Assembly (NCBI RefSeq): GCF_014353015.1
Contig: NZ_CP060704.1
Span: forward strand, 5,584,697 to 5,648,696
Reading direction: 5' to 3'
Origin: Chitinimonas koreensis
GTDB taxonomy: Bacteria; Pseudomonadota; Gammaproteobacteria; Burkholderiales; Chitinimonadaceae
DNA: 64,000 bases
The position numbers and the translations under genes are program-made. The notes under the pieces were generated by a model. It ran no database searches and had not been told where the DNA came from. It saw only the letters and a program-made list of their open reading frames with translations. Shown in pieces: positions 26,875-38,517 of this stretch. Each line of letters begins with the position of its first letter. Within the stretch, counting starts at the first letter, position 1.

Positions 26875-28092
26875 TCAGCGCAGTTGCAACATGTCTCGAA
26901 GCTGAGAGATGTGCGCTTGGGCCACTTCGGGATCTGCGGCCGGACGGGGCTTTTCGCTAGGCGCTTCGGGTGGTGGCGTTGGCTGCAGGCGTTTCTCCGG
27001 CTGCGCCGCCCACGCTTTGAACTCCCCGCGGATCGCGCGCTGGATGATGCCGAACAGATAGCCGGCCGGATTGCGCACCGACGTTGCAGCACAGCGGGCA
27101 TCCCACTCGTCGAGCACCGCCTGCTGCAGCGAAATATCGATGCGCCGCAAGGCCACCGCGGCACCGGCCTGCTGTTCGCCCTTCAGTGCGACGAAACGCT
27201 CGGGCAACCGCAGCTTGAGCATCGGCGCGTCGTTCTTGCCCAGTACAGTACGTACTTCAGGTTTATTAGTACGTACAGTACGGTCCGTCTTCGGATTCCG
27301 AAGTCCGCCGTTTGACGCGGGTTTGGTGCCCGATTCGGAATCCGAAGGAGGTGCCAATTCATTCCGAAGTAAGGCCGAATCGCCGTCTTCGGATTCGCGA
27401 ATCGCCTCATGCTGTGGATAAGTCTCTGGCGCTGGCGCAGCGTCCAGTTGTTCCTTGACACCCTGATCGGCAAGCCGCTGCGACAACATCTGCAACCGCG
27501 TGGGCAGCACGCGGCCAGCGAGCAGCGGATCATCTTCAATCTCCTGCAACACGGCTTGTCCGACACACTGAACCGCCTTGCTCGCGTGGGTCAGCGCGTG
27601 GCTGACCAGGCCAAGGTACTCGGCATCGAGCTGCATCGCCTCGAAGGGTGTCAGCGGCGCGTCGTGGAGCACATAGAGATTGCCGACAATGCGGCCGCTG
27701 CGCTCATCGCGCTGGCGGCGGACGAGGCTCAGCCAGCGCGTCAGGCGCAGGATCGTGAGCGCGCGCGCCACGGTTTCGGCGGATGCCTGCGTGCCGGGCA
27801 TGGAAGCCAGGAAGGGACGCAGCTGCTCGTAGGTGGGGAAAGTGGTGATGCCATCCTCGCTCAGCTTCAGCCGAAAGACCTGCCAAGCGTTGCGTTCCAG
27901 CGGCGTGAGCCGACGGTCGAGGAACAACGCGCGCGGCACGCTTTCGTGTCGGTTCCCGCTGTAGAGGAAGCCGTCGCCGACGCGCGTGGAACGATGGGTC
28001 GCACGCGAGTCCTGCATCTGCGCCTGTGCGCGGTCGAGCACCGCTGACAGCGGCACCGGGCCGCTTTGGTGAGGCATCGGCGCCTGGGGCAT
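26875..28092 (-). CDS. STY4528 family ICE replication protein
   Basis: The 405-residue protein has the family's N-terminal region (DRRLTPLERNAWQVFRLKL, FPTYEQLRPFLASMPG, ILRLTRWLSLVRRQRDERSG), a winged-helix-like part, a variable linker, and a conserved C-terminus (SVRNPAGYLFGIIQRAIRGE). The family is named as a pathogenicity-island replication protein. I chose ATG 28092 (MPQAPMPHQSG), 2 bases after the stop of DUF2857; the frame is open further upstream without a start signal. The palindrome array begins just downstream. A 31-bp piece of this gene recurs at 47,126. Confidence 0.88.
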   Translation of the reverse strand: MPQAPMPHQSGPVPLSAVLDRAQAQMQDSRATHRSTRVGDGFLYSGNRHESVPRALFLDRRLTPLERNAWQVFRLKLSEDGITTFPTYEQLRPFLASMPGTQASAETVARALTILRLTRWLSLVRRQRDERSGRIVGNLYVLHDAPLTPFEAMQLDAEYLGLVSHALTHASKAVQCVGQAVLQEIEDDPLLAGRVLPTRLQMLSQRLADQGVKEQLDAAPAPETYPQHEAIRESEDGDSALLRNELAPPSDSESGTKPASNGGLRNPKTDRTVRTNKPEVRTVLGKNDAPMLKLRLPERFVALKGEQQAGAAVALRRIDISLQQAVLDEWDARCAATSVRNPAGYLFGIIQRAIRGEFKAWAAQPEKRLQPTPPPEAPSEKPRPAADPEVAQAHISQLRDMLQLR

Positions 28093-28094
28093 CG

Positions 28095-28655
28095 CTACAC
28101 CAATCCCTCGGCGATCCACTGATGAATTGCGGACCACACCACCGATGCGGGCAACGCCATGCCCTCGGCGAGCACGAGGGTCAGCTCGAGCATCGCGGTC
28201 TCGTCGTTCAGTGCGATGCCGCGTTGCTTGACCTCGGTATGCCATCGCTCCCACAGCGCGGTGTCCTGGGCCTCGTTGAGCACCGGATGGCGCCCCTTGC
28301 GCTTGGGCAGGCCGAGCACGTCGCGACGTAATGCGACCTCCTGATGCGTGAGGCCGTAGAACTGACTGACCATCTCGGTGCTGGCACCCAGCCGCAGCAT
28401 GCGGTCGATCGTCGCGATCTCGCGCTCGACATCGCTCACCTGATGCAGCAAACGTTGGACGACCTCGCGATTGACCTGCACCGAACACCAGGCCACCGTC
28501 GCGTTGAGCAGCACGCTCACCAGCGCGGGGTGCTTCAGCGCATCCAGCTCGCGTTCGCTGAAACCCATGGCAAGGCATCGGCGCAGCTGACCGTTGCGCA
28601 AGTCGTGCAGGGCCTGGGCAACCACGGCCTGATTGAGAGGGTGCGGTGCCGACAT
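28095..28655 (-). CDS. DUF2857 family ICE protein
   Basis: The 186-residue product matches DUF2857: LNQAVVAQALHDLRNGQLRR, LMLRCMGF-like SMGFS (here AMGFSERELDALK), and YGLTHQEVALRRDVLGLPKR near the middle, which resembles a helix-turn-helix. The family always lies between parB and STY4528 in these ICEs and may be a regulator. It sits 9 bases after parB. Confidence 0.87.
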   Translation of the reverse strand: MSAPHPLNQAVVAQALHDLRNGQLRRCLAMGFSERELDALKHPALVSVLLNATVAWCSVQVNREVVQRLLHQVSDVEREIATIDRMLRLGASTEMVSQFYGLTHQEVALRRDVLGLPKRKGRHPVLNEAQDTALWERWHTEVKQRGIALNDETAMLELTLVLAEGMALPASVVWSAIHQWIAEGLV

Positions 28656-28664
28656 GGAAATCCC

Positions 28665-30323
28665 CTACGGTTCGCCCGCGCGGTCGCGCGACTCCAGGTC
28701 CAACAAGACGCGCGCAAGCCGGATCACGCGGAACAGCTTCACCAGCCCGGCATCGCTGAGCCGCGGCGCGAGCTGTGATGAGGAGGAGGTGTCCCGAAGC
28801 AGCACCGTGAGGACGTCGATCGGCAACGGTGTCGTCGCGCGACTCGATGTGGCGACGGAGGAATACGCCGTGACAAGGCCCATCAGGAGCGCGAGGACCG
28901 CATGCGCGAACGGCGGCGCTTCGGCCGCCGCCGGCAGACACTGAAAGCCGAGGCCACCGTCGACCGGCTGCACCTGGTCGACCGCATGCGCTTCGGCGGC
29001 AATCTCGCGCGCGAACTGTGCGATATGCGTGCGCAAGGGCGCCGCGGTAGCCAGGCTGGAGTCGACGAACCACAGATCGGTGATGGGATATAGCCCGCCC
29101 GTTTGAACGGGAATGGCGCGCAACACGTTCTCACCGAAGTCCTGCAGCTGCTCGCCGGTGTGTTCGGCGACCAGGCGCTGGATGGTCTGGAGCCGCGGCG
29201 TCGAAGGAGCTTCGGACACGATGTGCTCGTCGCGCCGGGCTGCACTTGAATTGTCAGGCGCGGCCGGCGCTGCGTGCTGCGTGCGCGGCTTCTCCTCGCC
29301 CTCATCAGGGGACGACGGCTGTCGCGACTTTGGCGCCGCGCGTTCCGGCGGCGCCGGAGACCGCGCCGCGGGCATCGATGCCGCAGTCGGAGTGGACGGC
29401 TCCTGTTGCTCAGCGCTCGGCTCGGTGCTCAGGACGCGCTGGCGGTTCTCGGTCTCGTCCAATTCCAGCATCAGCAGGTCGTAGTCGGCCTCCAGCACTT
29501 CGGCCATCTGGCCCACCAACTCGTCCTGCACGCGCCTGAGCGAAAGCCCCTGCGGGTCATCGTTGAACATCGCCAGCACGTCCTGGAACAGCGTCGGGAA
29601 GTCGACCGGGAGCCGTGCTTCACCCGCACGTTGTTCCCATACTCGCTGCCCCGCCTTGCGCATCGCCGCGAGCTTTTCGACCTGCATGCGTCCCAGCCCG
29701 CCATAGAGCACCGTCGGGATCACAGGCAGCAGGTAGTGCACGGCGTCCTGCATGCGGCTGATGTGCGACTGCGGAACAGGAAAGCCATCCGCGGTGAGGC
29801 GACGTGCCAGCTCGGACTGCGACAACACTGCGCCGCTCTCGCGTTCGTACAGCTCTCGCGCCTTCTCGACGCCGAGGGCGCGTTCGATAAAGGTGAGTCC
29901 GCTGCGCAGCTCGTTCTCGGCGAGGTGCCCCACCAGGGCGACGATTTCGCCTCGGCTCGGCCACGGCCGGAACAGGCACGGAATCCGAAAGAATCGATCG
30001 TCGCGGGTTTCCGTCCACAGCTCGCGCAGGATCGCCAGCCGCGTGTTGCCGCCGTTGCGGATGATGTAGTGCGGCTCACCTGGGCGGCGGGTGATGGCCG
30101 GCGGCGCATCGAGACCGCGTTCGCGGATCGATGCCTTGATGTCGTTGTAGAGCGGGTTGCGCGCCACGCGCGGATCCAGCTCGTACGGCCGCAGCACATC
30201 CAGCGTGACGATCATCGGCGTGTCGGCGATCGGGTCGCTCGGTGCGCCGGCGGCGGGGCCTGCCCGTGAGAAGCCTTCCGCCAGCAGTTTGCTGGCCATG
30301 TCCTCGACGTTGCGGCTAGTCAT
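28665..30323 (-). CDS. parB: ParB family partition protein of the ICE
   Basis: The 552-residue protein has a ParB-type N-terminal domain (LDPRVARNPLYNDIKASIRE, ITRRPGEPHYIIRNGGNTRL, residues 60-115), a central helix-turn-helix (LSQSELARRLTADGFPVPQS) and a long proline/alanine-rich linker to a C-terminal domain. GAGGG lies 9 bases before ATG 30323, and the start overlaps the upstream gene by 8 bases. ParB proteins bind centromere-like palindromes; the 20-bp palindrome array 2 kb downstream is a natural candidate site. Confidence 0.9.
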   Translation of the reverse strand: MTSRNVEDMASKLLAEGFSRAGPAAGAPSDPIADTPMIVTLDVLRPYELDPRVARNPLYNDIKASIRERGLDAPPAITRRPGEPHYIIRNGGNTRLAILRELWTETRDDRFFRIPCLFRPWPSRGEIVALVGHLAENELRSGLTFIERALGVEKARELYERESGAVLSQSELARRLTADGFPVPQSHISRMQDAVHYLLPVIPTVLYGGLGRMQVEKLAAMRKAGQRVWEQRAGEARLPVDFPTLFQDVLAMFNDDPQGLSLRRVQDELVGQMAEVLEADYDLLMLELDETENRQRVLSTEPSAEQQEPSTPTAASMPAARSPAPPERAAPKSRQPSSPDEGEEKPRTQHAAPAAPDNSSAARRDEHIVSEAPSTPRLQTIQRLVAEHTGEQLQDFGENVLRAIPVQTGGLYPITDLWFVDSSLATAAPLRTHIAQFAREIAAEAHAVDQVQPVDGGLGFQCLPAAAEAPPFAHAVLALLMGLVTAYSSVATSSRATTPLPIDVLTVLLRDTSSSSQLAPRLSDAGLVKLFRVIRLARVLLDLESRDRAGEP

Positions 30324-30558
30324 GACGGCCGCCCTCGGAAGCCGCTTGGCGGACGGCACGCGCAAGCTGCGCACGGGCATTGCGCGTAGCGCGATGGTCG
30401 CTGGCCGTCGAGCTGGTGTAGATCGGCGGCAAGCCCGCCTTGACGAATTTCAGGTGGCCACCGGGCGTGCGGCTCACCTCCCAGCCTTCCTTCACCGCGT
30501 ACTCGATCAGGGGAAGCAGCCGCTTGCGGCCGCGGCACAGCTCATGCGGACTGGGCAT
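30316..30558 (-). CDS. HicA-like small protein between ParA and ParB
   Basis: The 80-residue product contains VKEGWEVSRTPGGHLKFVK, which resembles the dsRNA-binding-like fold of HicA/YcfA proteins with the conserved histidine (GGHLKF). No HicB-like antitoxin gene lies beside it, so it may be a domesticated DNA- or RNA-binding protein rather than a toxin. It overlaps parA upstream by 17 bases and parB downstream by 8 bases, so all three are coupled. Confidence 0.7.
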   Translation of the reverse strand: MPSPHELCRGRKRLLPLIEYAVKEGWEVSRTPGGHLKFVKAGLPPIYTSSTASDHRATRNARAQLARAVRQAASEGGRHD

Positions 30559-31405
30559 CGGTTGCCCTCCCGTTGACCGCCGCGAAGCGCTCCGTCCACT
30601 GCGGGAACAGCTCCTTCGCCAGCGCGCGCTGGCTGTCGATCGCCGCTGGGGCGATACGGCCACTCGGCCGGCGCGGCTCGATCCGATGTACCGGCAAGCC
30701 CAGGGATGCAGCGCGCGGATATGACTCGATGGCTGGGATGTCGGTCTGCAGTACACCGATCGCGTCGTGCGCCGCGAAGATCTGTCGCAGCGCATGCTGG
30801 ATCTGCTTCGCGTTACGGGAGACGGAAGGCACCCGATTGATGAGCAGGCGCAGGGGCGGCGGAACGATGCCGAGGTGGCGGAATGGGGCGATGTCCTCGA
30901 TCAACTGCAGCGTGCCACGACGCAGTTCGCGCGCAGCGAGGATTTCTGGGGTGACGGGCGAGATCGCCAGGTCCGACGCCAGCACGGCCATTTCCAGCAG
31001 CGCGCTGCGGGCGCCCTGCGTGTCGATCAGCAGCAGGTCGTAGTGTGGCCGGAACACCGGCAGCAGGTTGCGCAGTCGGAGGCGGCCGTCGGGCGCGTGG
31101 AGCAGCAGCGTGTTGAGCTGGCCCTGTGCATCGTTCGACACCACGACGTGTAGGCCGTTGATGACCGTCCGAGATACGAGAGCGGCGACGCTCTGTTCAT
31201 TGAAGGCCAGTAGCTCGTAGATGCCGGCCGGCGCGCGGTGGGCGAACTCGAAGTAGCTGGAGAGCGTCGGTTGGATGTCGAGGTCGAGCAGCAGGACGCG
31301 CAATCCTGCGTCCGCAATGAACCCACCGAGATTGGCGGCCGTGGTGGTTTTGCCCACGCCGCCCTTGGTCGAGATGACGGAAACCACCTGCATGACGTTG
31401 TTCAC
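30542..31405 (-). CDS. parA: ParA family ATPase of the ICE
   Basis: The 287-residue protein has the deviant Walker A motif KGGVGKTT near residues 14-21, a Walker B-like LLLIDTQGARS and the LLLDLDIQPTLSSYF segment typical of ParA/Soj. The frame begins at a GTG (31,405) one base after the stop of the AlpA-like gene; ATG 31,393 (MQVVSVISTKGG) is an equally good start. It would drive segregation or stabilisation of the excised element with ParB. Confidence 0.93.
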   Translation of the reverse strand: MNNVMQVVSVISTKGGVGKTTTAANLGGFIADAGLRVLLLDLDIQPTLSSYFEFAHRAPAGIYELLAFNEQSVAALVSRTVINGLHVVVSNDAQGQLNTLLLHAPDGRLRLRNLLPVFRPHYDLLLIDTQGARSALLEMAVLASDLAISPVTPEILAARELRRGTLQLIEDIAPFRHLGIVPPPLRLLINRVPSVSRNAKQIQHALRQIFAAHDAIGVLQTDIPAIESYPRAASLGLPVHRIEPRRPSGRIAPAAIDSQRALAKELFPQWTERFAAVNGRATDAQSA

Positions 31406-31406
31406 G

Positions 31407-31622
31407 TCAGCGCCGCTCGTTCAGGCGGTCAGCGATCCATTGCTCGACCTCGACGGAATCCCAGCCGATGGCACGTACCCCGAGGCGCACGGCCTTCGGG
31501 AATTTGCCTTCCTTCATCAGGTTGTAGAGGTGCGCGCGCTTGAAGCCGGTCTTGGCCTCGACTTCAGCGCGACGAAGAATGCGGTGCTCGGCGGGCACGG
31601 CGGGAGACGTCTGCAAAGACAT
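31407..31622 (-). CDS. AlpA-like DNA-binding regulator
   Basis: The 71-residue protein has the AlpA/MerR-like helix-turn-helix: ILRRAEVEAKTGFKRAHLYN, FPKAVRLGVRAIGWDSVEVE and a C-terminal QWIADRL. ATG 31622 has AAGGAG 8 bases upstream. Such proteins regulate excision or replication genes in prophages and ICEs. It is the first gene of the parA-parB series. Confidence 0.9.
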   Translation of the reverse strand: MSLQTSPAVPAEHRILRRAEVEAKTGFKRAHLYNLMKEGKFPKAVRLGVRAIGWDSVEVEQWIADRLNERR

Positions 31623-31739
31623 GGTGGGCACTCCTTGCCGCTCGGTAGCGGTTGTTGGTCGTGCCACGCATTCAATAGGCGTGTTTTCGCGGGGAGAACC
31701 CTAAATAGGGTTTCCGTCACCCCAGATAGGGCGTTGCAA

Positions 31740-32498
31740 TCAAAGAGAATTGATTCGTCGCTTGGCTTCCGCGAATTTGTTTTCCAGGGTGCTTCGCGAA
31801 ATGCCGAGCACGTTGCCGTGCTGAGCGAGCATCGCGTTGATGACGGATTCTTGGGACCGAAAGCTCGAATACGCTCGACCTGCTGGCGAACTTCCCAGCA
31901 GTAAGGTGAGCAGGCCGGCAATGATGTGGAGATAGGTGGATTCGCCTCGGGTGCTCAACGCGGCATTGGGGCCGTTGCCGTTCGACTTCACCGCGTCGAC
32001 CTCGCGCAACAGGTCGCGGTACTTCGTCTGCAGCGAATCGAGCGTCTTGCCTTGATGCCTGAATCGTTGCCGAAGCAGCTTCCGATCAAGCATGAGGGAT
32101 TGGACAGTGTTGAGATGGATCGCGGGATGAGCCTGGCGCTCGATGTCGTCGAACAGGAAGCGGGGGCGTTCGCTGGGGTACACGCTGTACATCCAGCGCT
32201 TTAGATCCACGTGCCGCACACTCAGGCTCGGGCTATCGATGTCAGCTCGATCGTTCGTCGTGATGCCATTCGATCCGAACGGTAGATCCCCATTCCTAAT
32301 GCCGTCGAGGATGCGCTCGCTGTTGAGGCGAAGATGTGGCCAGAGCGGAAAGTCGGCTTCGACGGGCCAATTGCGCTGACCCATCACGCGCAATATGTAG
32401 GGCTCGTGATGCGTCAAATTGCTCCAGCGAATACTTGCTTCGATCGGTCGGTAGAAGACCTTTACCCCACCCGTGTGTATGCCCGCGGATCTATCCAT
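31740..32498 (-). CDS. ICE hypothetical protein, 252 aa
   Basis: The product begins MDRSAGIHTGGVKVFYRPIE and contains FGSNGITTNDRADIDSPSLS and SVYPSERPRFLFDD, a coiled-coil-like middle (KLLRQRFRHQGKTLDSLQTK) and a C-terminal SVINAMLAQHGNVLGISRST that looks like a helix-turn-helix. ATG 32498 with AAGG upstream was preferred over 32,513. I know no family name; its place upstream of alpA/parA is constant for a regulator of the module. Confidence 0.65.
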   Translation of the reverse strand: MDRSAGIHTGGVKVFYRPIEASIRWSNLTHHEPYILRVMGQRNWPVEADFPLWPHLRLNSERILDGIRNGDLPFGSNGITTNDRADIDSPSLSVRHVDLKRWMYSVYPSERPRFLFDDIERQAHPAIHLNTVQSLMLDRKLLRQRFRHQGKTLDSLQTKYRDLLREVDAVKSNGNGPNAALSTRGESTYLHIIAGLLTLLLGSSPAGRAYSSFRSQESVINAMLAQHGNVLGISRSTLENKFAEAKRRINSL

Positions 32499-32835
32499 GT
32501 CCGTCCTTCGCATGAATTGATGGCTCGTCGGCGTCCACCGACGACCTACGCAAACCGCGGATACATGCCAAAGGCATATCTAGCGATTGCTTGGGCGCGC
32601 AGTGTTCATGTCGGACACGACTTGGAAAAGACCATTTCGATCATGGCCTCATGCGCCGCGGGACTACCTGGGCTTGGTAGACATCCACGGCGCATGTAGG
32701 AAGAGCCTGGATGCACATAGAATACGACGGTCAGCCATTGCAGCGACTGCAACCGCACTTCGGCTTAGACGTCCGAGGTCTAGCAGCAGATTCAAAAAGA
32801 ATGGCTCGCTACTGCTCGGCGAGCCAAGCGCACAA
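32499..32835. other. Gene-free stretch right of the ICE maintenance module
   Basis: No supported gene is visible in these 337 bases. They separate the module from a LysR gene and are relatively mixed in composition. Promoter elements for the leftward operon may lie near 32,520-32,600, but I cannot fix them. Confidence 0.3.
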
Positions 32836-33870
32836 CTACCCCCGGATTTCGTCAATCGCGGGGTAGTCAAATTCCCTCTTGGTGCGATCTATGAATCGCT
32901 CCAGTTGTGGTGACCGGTCGCCCTCTGCATGCAGAAAGTACGTCGTTTGATGCAGAATCGGCCCGGCCAGGGGGCGGGTGATAATGTCGCTGCTAGACGG
33001 CGATGCTAGTTGGGATGCGCTGGTCAACCCAACGCCGTAACCTGCGGCTACAAGCGCAGCCATGACGCCTGGCGAAGCGGCATGCTCCGCGACATTTAGA
33101 TTTATTGCTTCCGTAACTGCGCTTTGCAACAGTCGCTCCATCTGCTGGTAATGACCTTTGCATGCTGTCGGATGACAGAGAATTAAGGGATAACGCAATA
33201 CTTCCTTAATCGGTACCTCTCGATGGACCAGTAAGGGGTGGCGGGCCGGCAACATTGCAACCAGCGCATCAGACCAAACAGCTCGCGACAGGATACCTTC
33301 CTGAAGAGCGTCCGACCTTGCAAAGCCTGCGTCGTAGAGTCCGTTGAGTAATCCGTGAACTTGTTGTGTGAAGGGAACCTCATGTAGGCGGATTTCCACT
33401 TCGGGTTCCTCGACGCGACAATTGGCCAATAGGTTCGCCAATCGCTGCGGCACAATGCAGTCAGAAAGAGCAATGCGCAGCATCCCTCGATAGCCGGCCG
33501 CAGCGCTCTGCACATTCGAGCGAGCTTGCTCTAGTGCAGTAAAGATGCGCTTGGCTTCTTCAAAAAATACTTGTCCAGGCCAAGTAAGGCGAACCCCTCT
33601 GGCGTGACGCTCAAATAGGGAAATTGCTAGCTCCGACTCAAGTTCCTTGATTATTCTCGACAAGGGGGACTGTTCAATATGCAGGCGCGCTGCTGCACGT
33701 GTGAAATTCAGTTCCTCGGCGACGAATATGAAGCAACGCAAATGGCGCAGCTCGATCCTGCAGCGTGCCGCGTTCTCGCACAATATGTCCGCTTCGGGAG
33801 AGCGTTTGCATTGAGTGGTGCTGTATGCCGGCTGAACGGCGGTCTCATCGGCAGTGATTGCTGAATCCAT
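32836..33870 (-). CDS. LysR-family transcriptional regulator
   Basis: The 344-residue protein starts at ATG 33870 (MDSAITADETAVQPAYSTTQ), with GGAG upstream. The LysR helix-turn-helix (ELRHLRCFIFVAEELNFTRA, then LHIEQSPLSRIIKELE) lies near residues 40-80, followed by an effector-binding domain. An N-terminal extension of about 35 residues is unusual. LysR proteins of this type are found near integrase ends of ICEs; the target genes cannot be told from sequence. No divergent metabolic gene is next to it. Confidence 0.9.
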   Translation of the reverse strand: MDSAITADETAVQPAYSTTQCKRSPEADILCENAARCRIELRHLRCFIFVAEELNFTRAAARLHIEQSPLSRIIKELESELAISLFERHARGVRLTWPGQVFFEEAKRIFTALEQARSNVQSAAAGYRGMLRIALSDCIVPQRLANLLANCRVEEPEVEIRLHEVPFTQQVHGLLNGLYDAGFARSDALQEGILSRAVWSDALVAMLPARHPLLVHREVPIKEVLRYPLILCHPTACKGHYQQMERLLQSAVTEAINLNVAEHAASPGVMAALVAAGYGVGLTSASQLASPSSSDIITRPLAGPILHQTTYFLHAEGDRSPQLERFIDRTKREFDYPAIDEIRG

Positions 33871-34054
33871 CCTTGGCTCCGGTGCAAATTCATTGAAGTT
33901 ATGCACCGTGCGGCTTCCGGCGGCGAGACCTAGGTCACGGTTACTCAACTTCCTCCCGCCGTTCAGTACACGATGCGTACCGTCGGTCGTTCTTGTCAGG
34001 AGATCATGACAAGTGAATATTCCCGGCATCTATTCCGAAGTGAAGCCTTCGCTT

Positions 34055-34381
34055 TCATACGCGTAACTCGTCCTCTGCTTTGCCCGCCTGGAGGGCCGCC
34101 TTGAACCATGCCGGACGCGTTCCACGGCCGCTCCACGTTTGCGTCGGATCGCCAGGATTCCTGTACTTGGCCGGCAATCGCTTCGCCGAGGCGACGCCCC
34201 GCGTCGTGCCAAGCTCAGGAAACAGTTCAGCCATCGAGAGGCCCTCGGCGGCAGCGAGCTCGGCGCACCGCTGACGGACGTCGCCGATTTGCTTCTGTTT
34301 CAACCTGTCCCGCAGCCCCTCCGCGTCGCGTATGAGGGCGTCCAGCTCGGCAGCTGACAAGCGGTCGATATCGATCTTCAT
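34055..34381 (-). CDS. H-NS-like nucleoid protein
   Basis: The 108-residue protein begins MKIDIDRLSAAELDALIRDA, an oligomerisation helix region, and ends with the DNA-binding loop YRNPGDPTQTWSGRGTRPAW, the hallmark of the H-NS/BpH3 family. ICE-borne H-NS proteins silence AT-rich foreign genes. I chose ATG 34381 over the frame extension to 34,615. Confidence 0.93.
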   Translation of the reverse strand: MKIDIDRLSAAELDALIRDAEGLRDRLKQKQIGDVRQRCAELAAAEGLSMAELFPELGTTRGVASAKRLPAKYRNPGDPTQTWSGRGTRPAWFKAALQAGKAEDELRV

Positions 34382-34859
34382 GATGGAAGGCTCTAGGTAG
34401 GAGGGCGCTTCACAGCGTACGAAAGGTGTGTCGCGGAAGCCACAGGGAGAGGCCTGCGCCACGAGCCATGGCTGGGTAGCTTCCTGGCTGTGGGTGGCAC
34501 ACACTGGACCTCGGTAGATGATCGCCGTTGTCATGCGGCGCATTTGTGTCCAGAATAGTGTCCATCCCTGTGCATCGGGATCGAATAACTCGTTATCCTC
34601 CAACGAGTTAGGCATCGGTTGCAGTTCCCATCACCCGCTCCACTTCACGATCTGCTGAGTTCTATGGAGTTTTGCAAGTCGCTGATGTCATTGGATTTTC
34701 ACCCATGACGTCATCCAGCGCTGGAAGCCGCCTACCGCCAGGACTTTTTAGTCCACTATTTAGTCCATCTTTGCGGACACGGCAGCTTCCGGATTGTTGC
34801 TGGAGGTGCGAGGCTGACGAGACCAGCATCTGCTCCTGACTCCCTTTCGGAGCAAGAGC
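34382..34859. other. Gene-free stretch before the integrase
   Basis: No gene is supported. Close to the integrase there are two direct copies of TTTAGTCCA-type sequence (about 34,746-34,768, TTTTTAGTCCACTATTTAGTCC). Repeats of this kind often lie near attachment sites of DUF4102-type integrases, so this could be part of an attachment region. No tRNA gene is visible. Confidence 0.4.
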
Positions 34860-35806
34860 ATGGCACTCTCAGATTTGGCGGTCCGGCAAGCGAAGGCGAT
34901 CGGCAAGGCCTATACCCTATCTGATTCAGACGGGCTCGCCCTGGCCGTGGCGGCCAACGGCAACAAGTCCTGGCACTTTCGCTACCAATGGGTCGGTAAG
35001 CAGAAGCGCATGTCGCTGGGCACCTATCCCGAGGTAGCTCTACGGGAGGCACGAGCACTACGCGACGAAGCACGTGCTCTGGTGGCCAAAGACACAAATC
35101 CACACGTTCATCGCAAGCAGAAGCGCGAGCCGTCCGGCTCGCGGACGAAAACACATTCGACGCCATCTACCGCAAGTGGCTCAAGCATCGAGAACTTAGC
35201 CTCAAGGAGGGCCGGCAGACCACGCTCTCCATCCTGCCAAGGGTGTTTGACAAGGACGTGCTGCCGGCGCTGGCAGGCGCTCAATCTACGACATCAAGCG
35301 GCCAGATCTGCTGGAGGTGATCGCCAAGATCGAAAAGCGCAAGGCGCTTTCCGTTGCCGAGAAGGTCCGCACCTGGTTCAACCAGTTGTTCCGCTATGCG
35401 CTGGTGATCGTGCCTGGCCTAGAGCAAAACCCAGCCTCCGACCTCGACGTCGTGGCGATGCCGCTGCCTCCGGTCAACCACAATCCGTTCCTGCGCATGG
35501 CCGACCTCCCCAAGTTGCTGCAGCGGCTTCGCAAGTACCGCGGCCGGCTGCAGACACAACTCGGATTGCGGCTGCTCCTGCTGACAGGCGTGCGCACTGG
35601 CGCGCTACGCTTGGCGACACCGGATCAGTTTGACCTTGATCGCGGCCTCTGGATCATTCCACCCGACGTCGTGAAGCAGCTTCAGGTGGATATGCGCAAG
35701 AAGCGCCAATTGCCGAAGGACATACCTCCCTACATCGTGCCGTTGTCGGTGCAGGCCATTGAGATCGTTCGCCACCTTCTAGAACATTTCAAACCGGCCC
35801 AGCACT
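34860..35806 (+). pseudogene. Broken DUF4102-type tyrosine integrase
   Basis: The N-terminal arm-binding domain is clear (LSDLAVRQAKAIGKAYTLSD, WHFRYQWVGKQKRMSLGTYP). Two missing bases split the middle: about 35,127 (GAGGCC read as GAGCC) and about 35,272 (GGCCGC read as GGCGC). The catalytic domain then continues (LLLTGVRTGALRLATPDQFD) but homology stops near 35,806 at FKPAQHY. The first catalytic arginine is present; the HxxR and the tyrosine nucleophile are absent, so it cannot recombine DNA even if the frameshifts are sequence errors. The copper operon begins just beyond. Confidence 0.85.
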
Positions 35807-35873
35807 ATCAGTCAAGCCGACCCGTTGATTTGCAAGTTATCCGGCTCGGTAGCCGCTTTAGATCATCGTTGAC

Positions 35874-38204
<2,331 letters not shown>

Positions 38205-38207
38205 GGG

Positions 38208-38471
38208 TTATCCGCAGCAGCAGCGCCCGCCGCCGGCGCCGGGCGCTTTGCTGGCCGCGGCGCCACTGGCCTGCGCCGGGTAGCCGGCCTGCTTCAGCGC
38301 CGACACCAGCGGATCGATGCCTTCGGCAAGATCGCCGTGGACACGAACACGGCCTGCACCCAGATCAACCTCCACCTCTCGCACCCCCGGCAGGGGTTTG
38401 AGCGCTTCACTGACGTGTTTGACGCAGGCGCCGCAGGACATGCCCTGAACGTCGAGATCGATAGCACTCAT
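38208..38471 (-). CDS. copZ: CopZ-like copper chaperone
   Basis: The 87-residue protein has one heavy-metal-associated domain with GMSCGACVKHV near residues 9-19 and a short Gly/Cys-rich tail ending GGGRCCCG, which may bind extra metal. ATG 38471 was chosen (MSAIDLDVQGMSCG). It delivers Cu+ to the ATPase whose gene follows at once. Confidence 0.92.
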   Translation of the reverse strand: MSAIDLDVQGMSCGACVKHVSEALKPLPGVREVEVDLGAGRVRVHGDLAEGIDPLVSALKQAGYPAQASGAAASKAPGAGGGRCCCG

Positions 38472-38517
38472 GGTCGATGGACTCCTTGGATGGATTGGCG
38501 CCAACGGATCGGGCGCA

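Noticed and set aside
32587..32913. 108-residue plus-strand gene
   Set aside because: It overlaps the LysR end and has no start signal or recognisable domain.
34744..34770. Definite attachment site
   Set aside because: The TTTAGTCC repeats are suggestive, but no tRNA gene or second copy of the site was found in the window.
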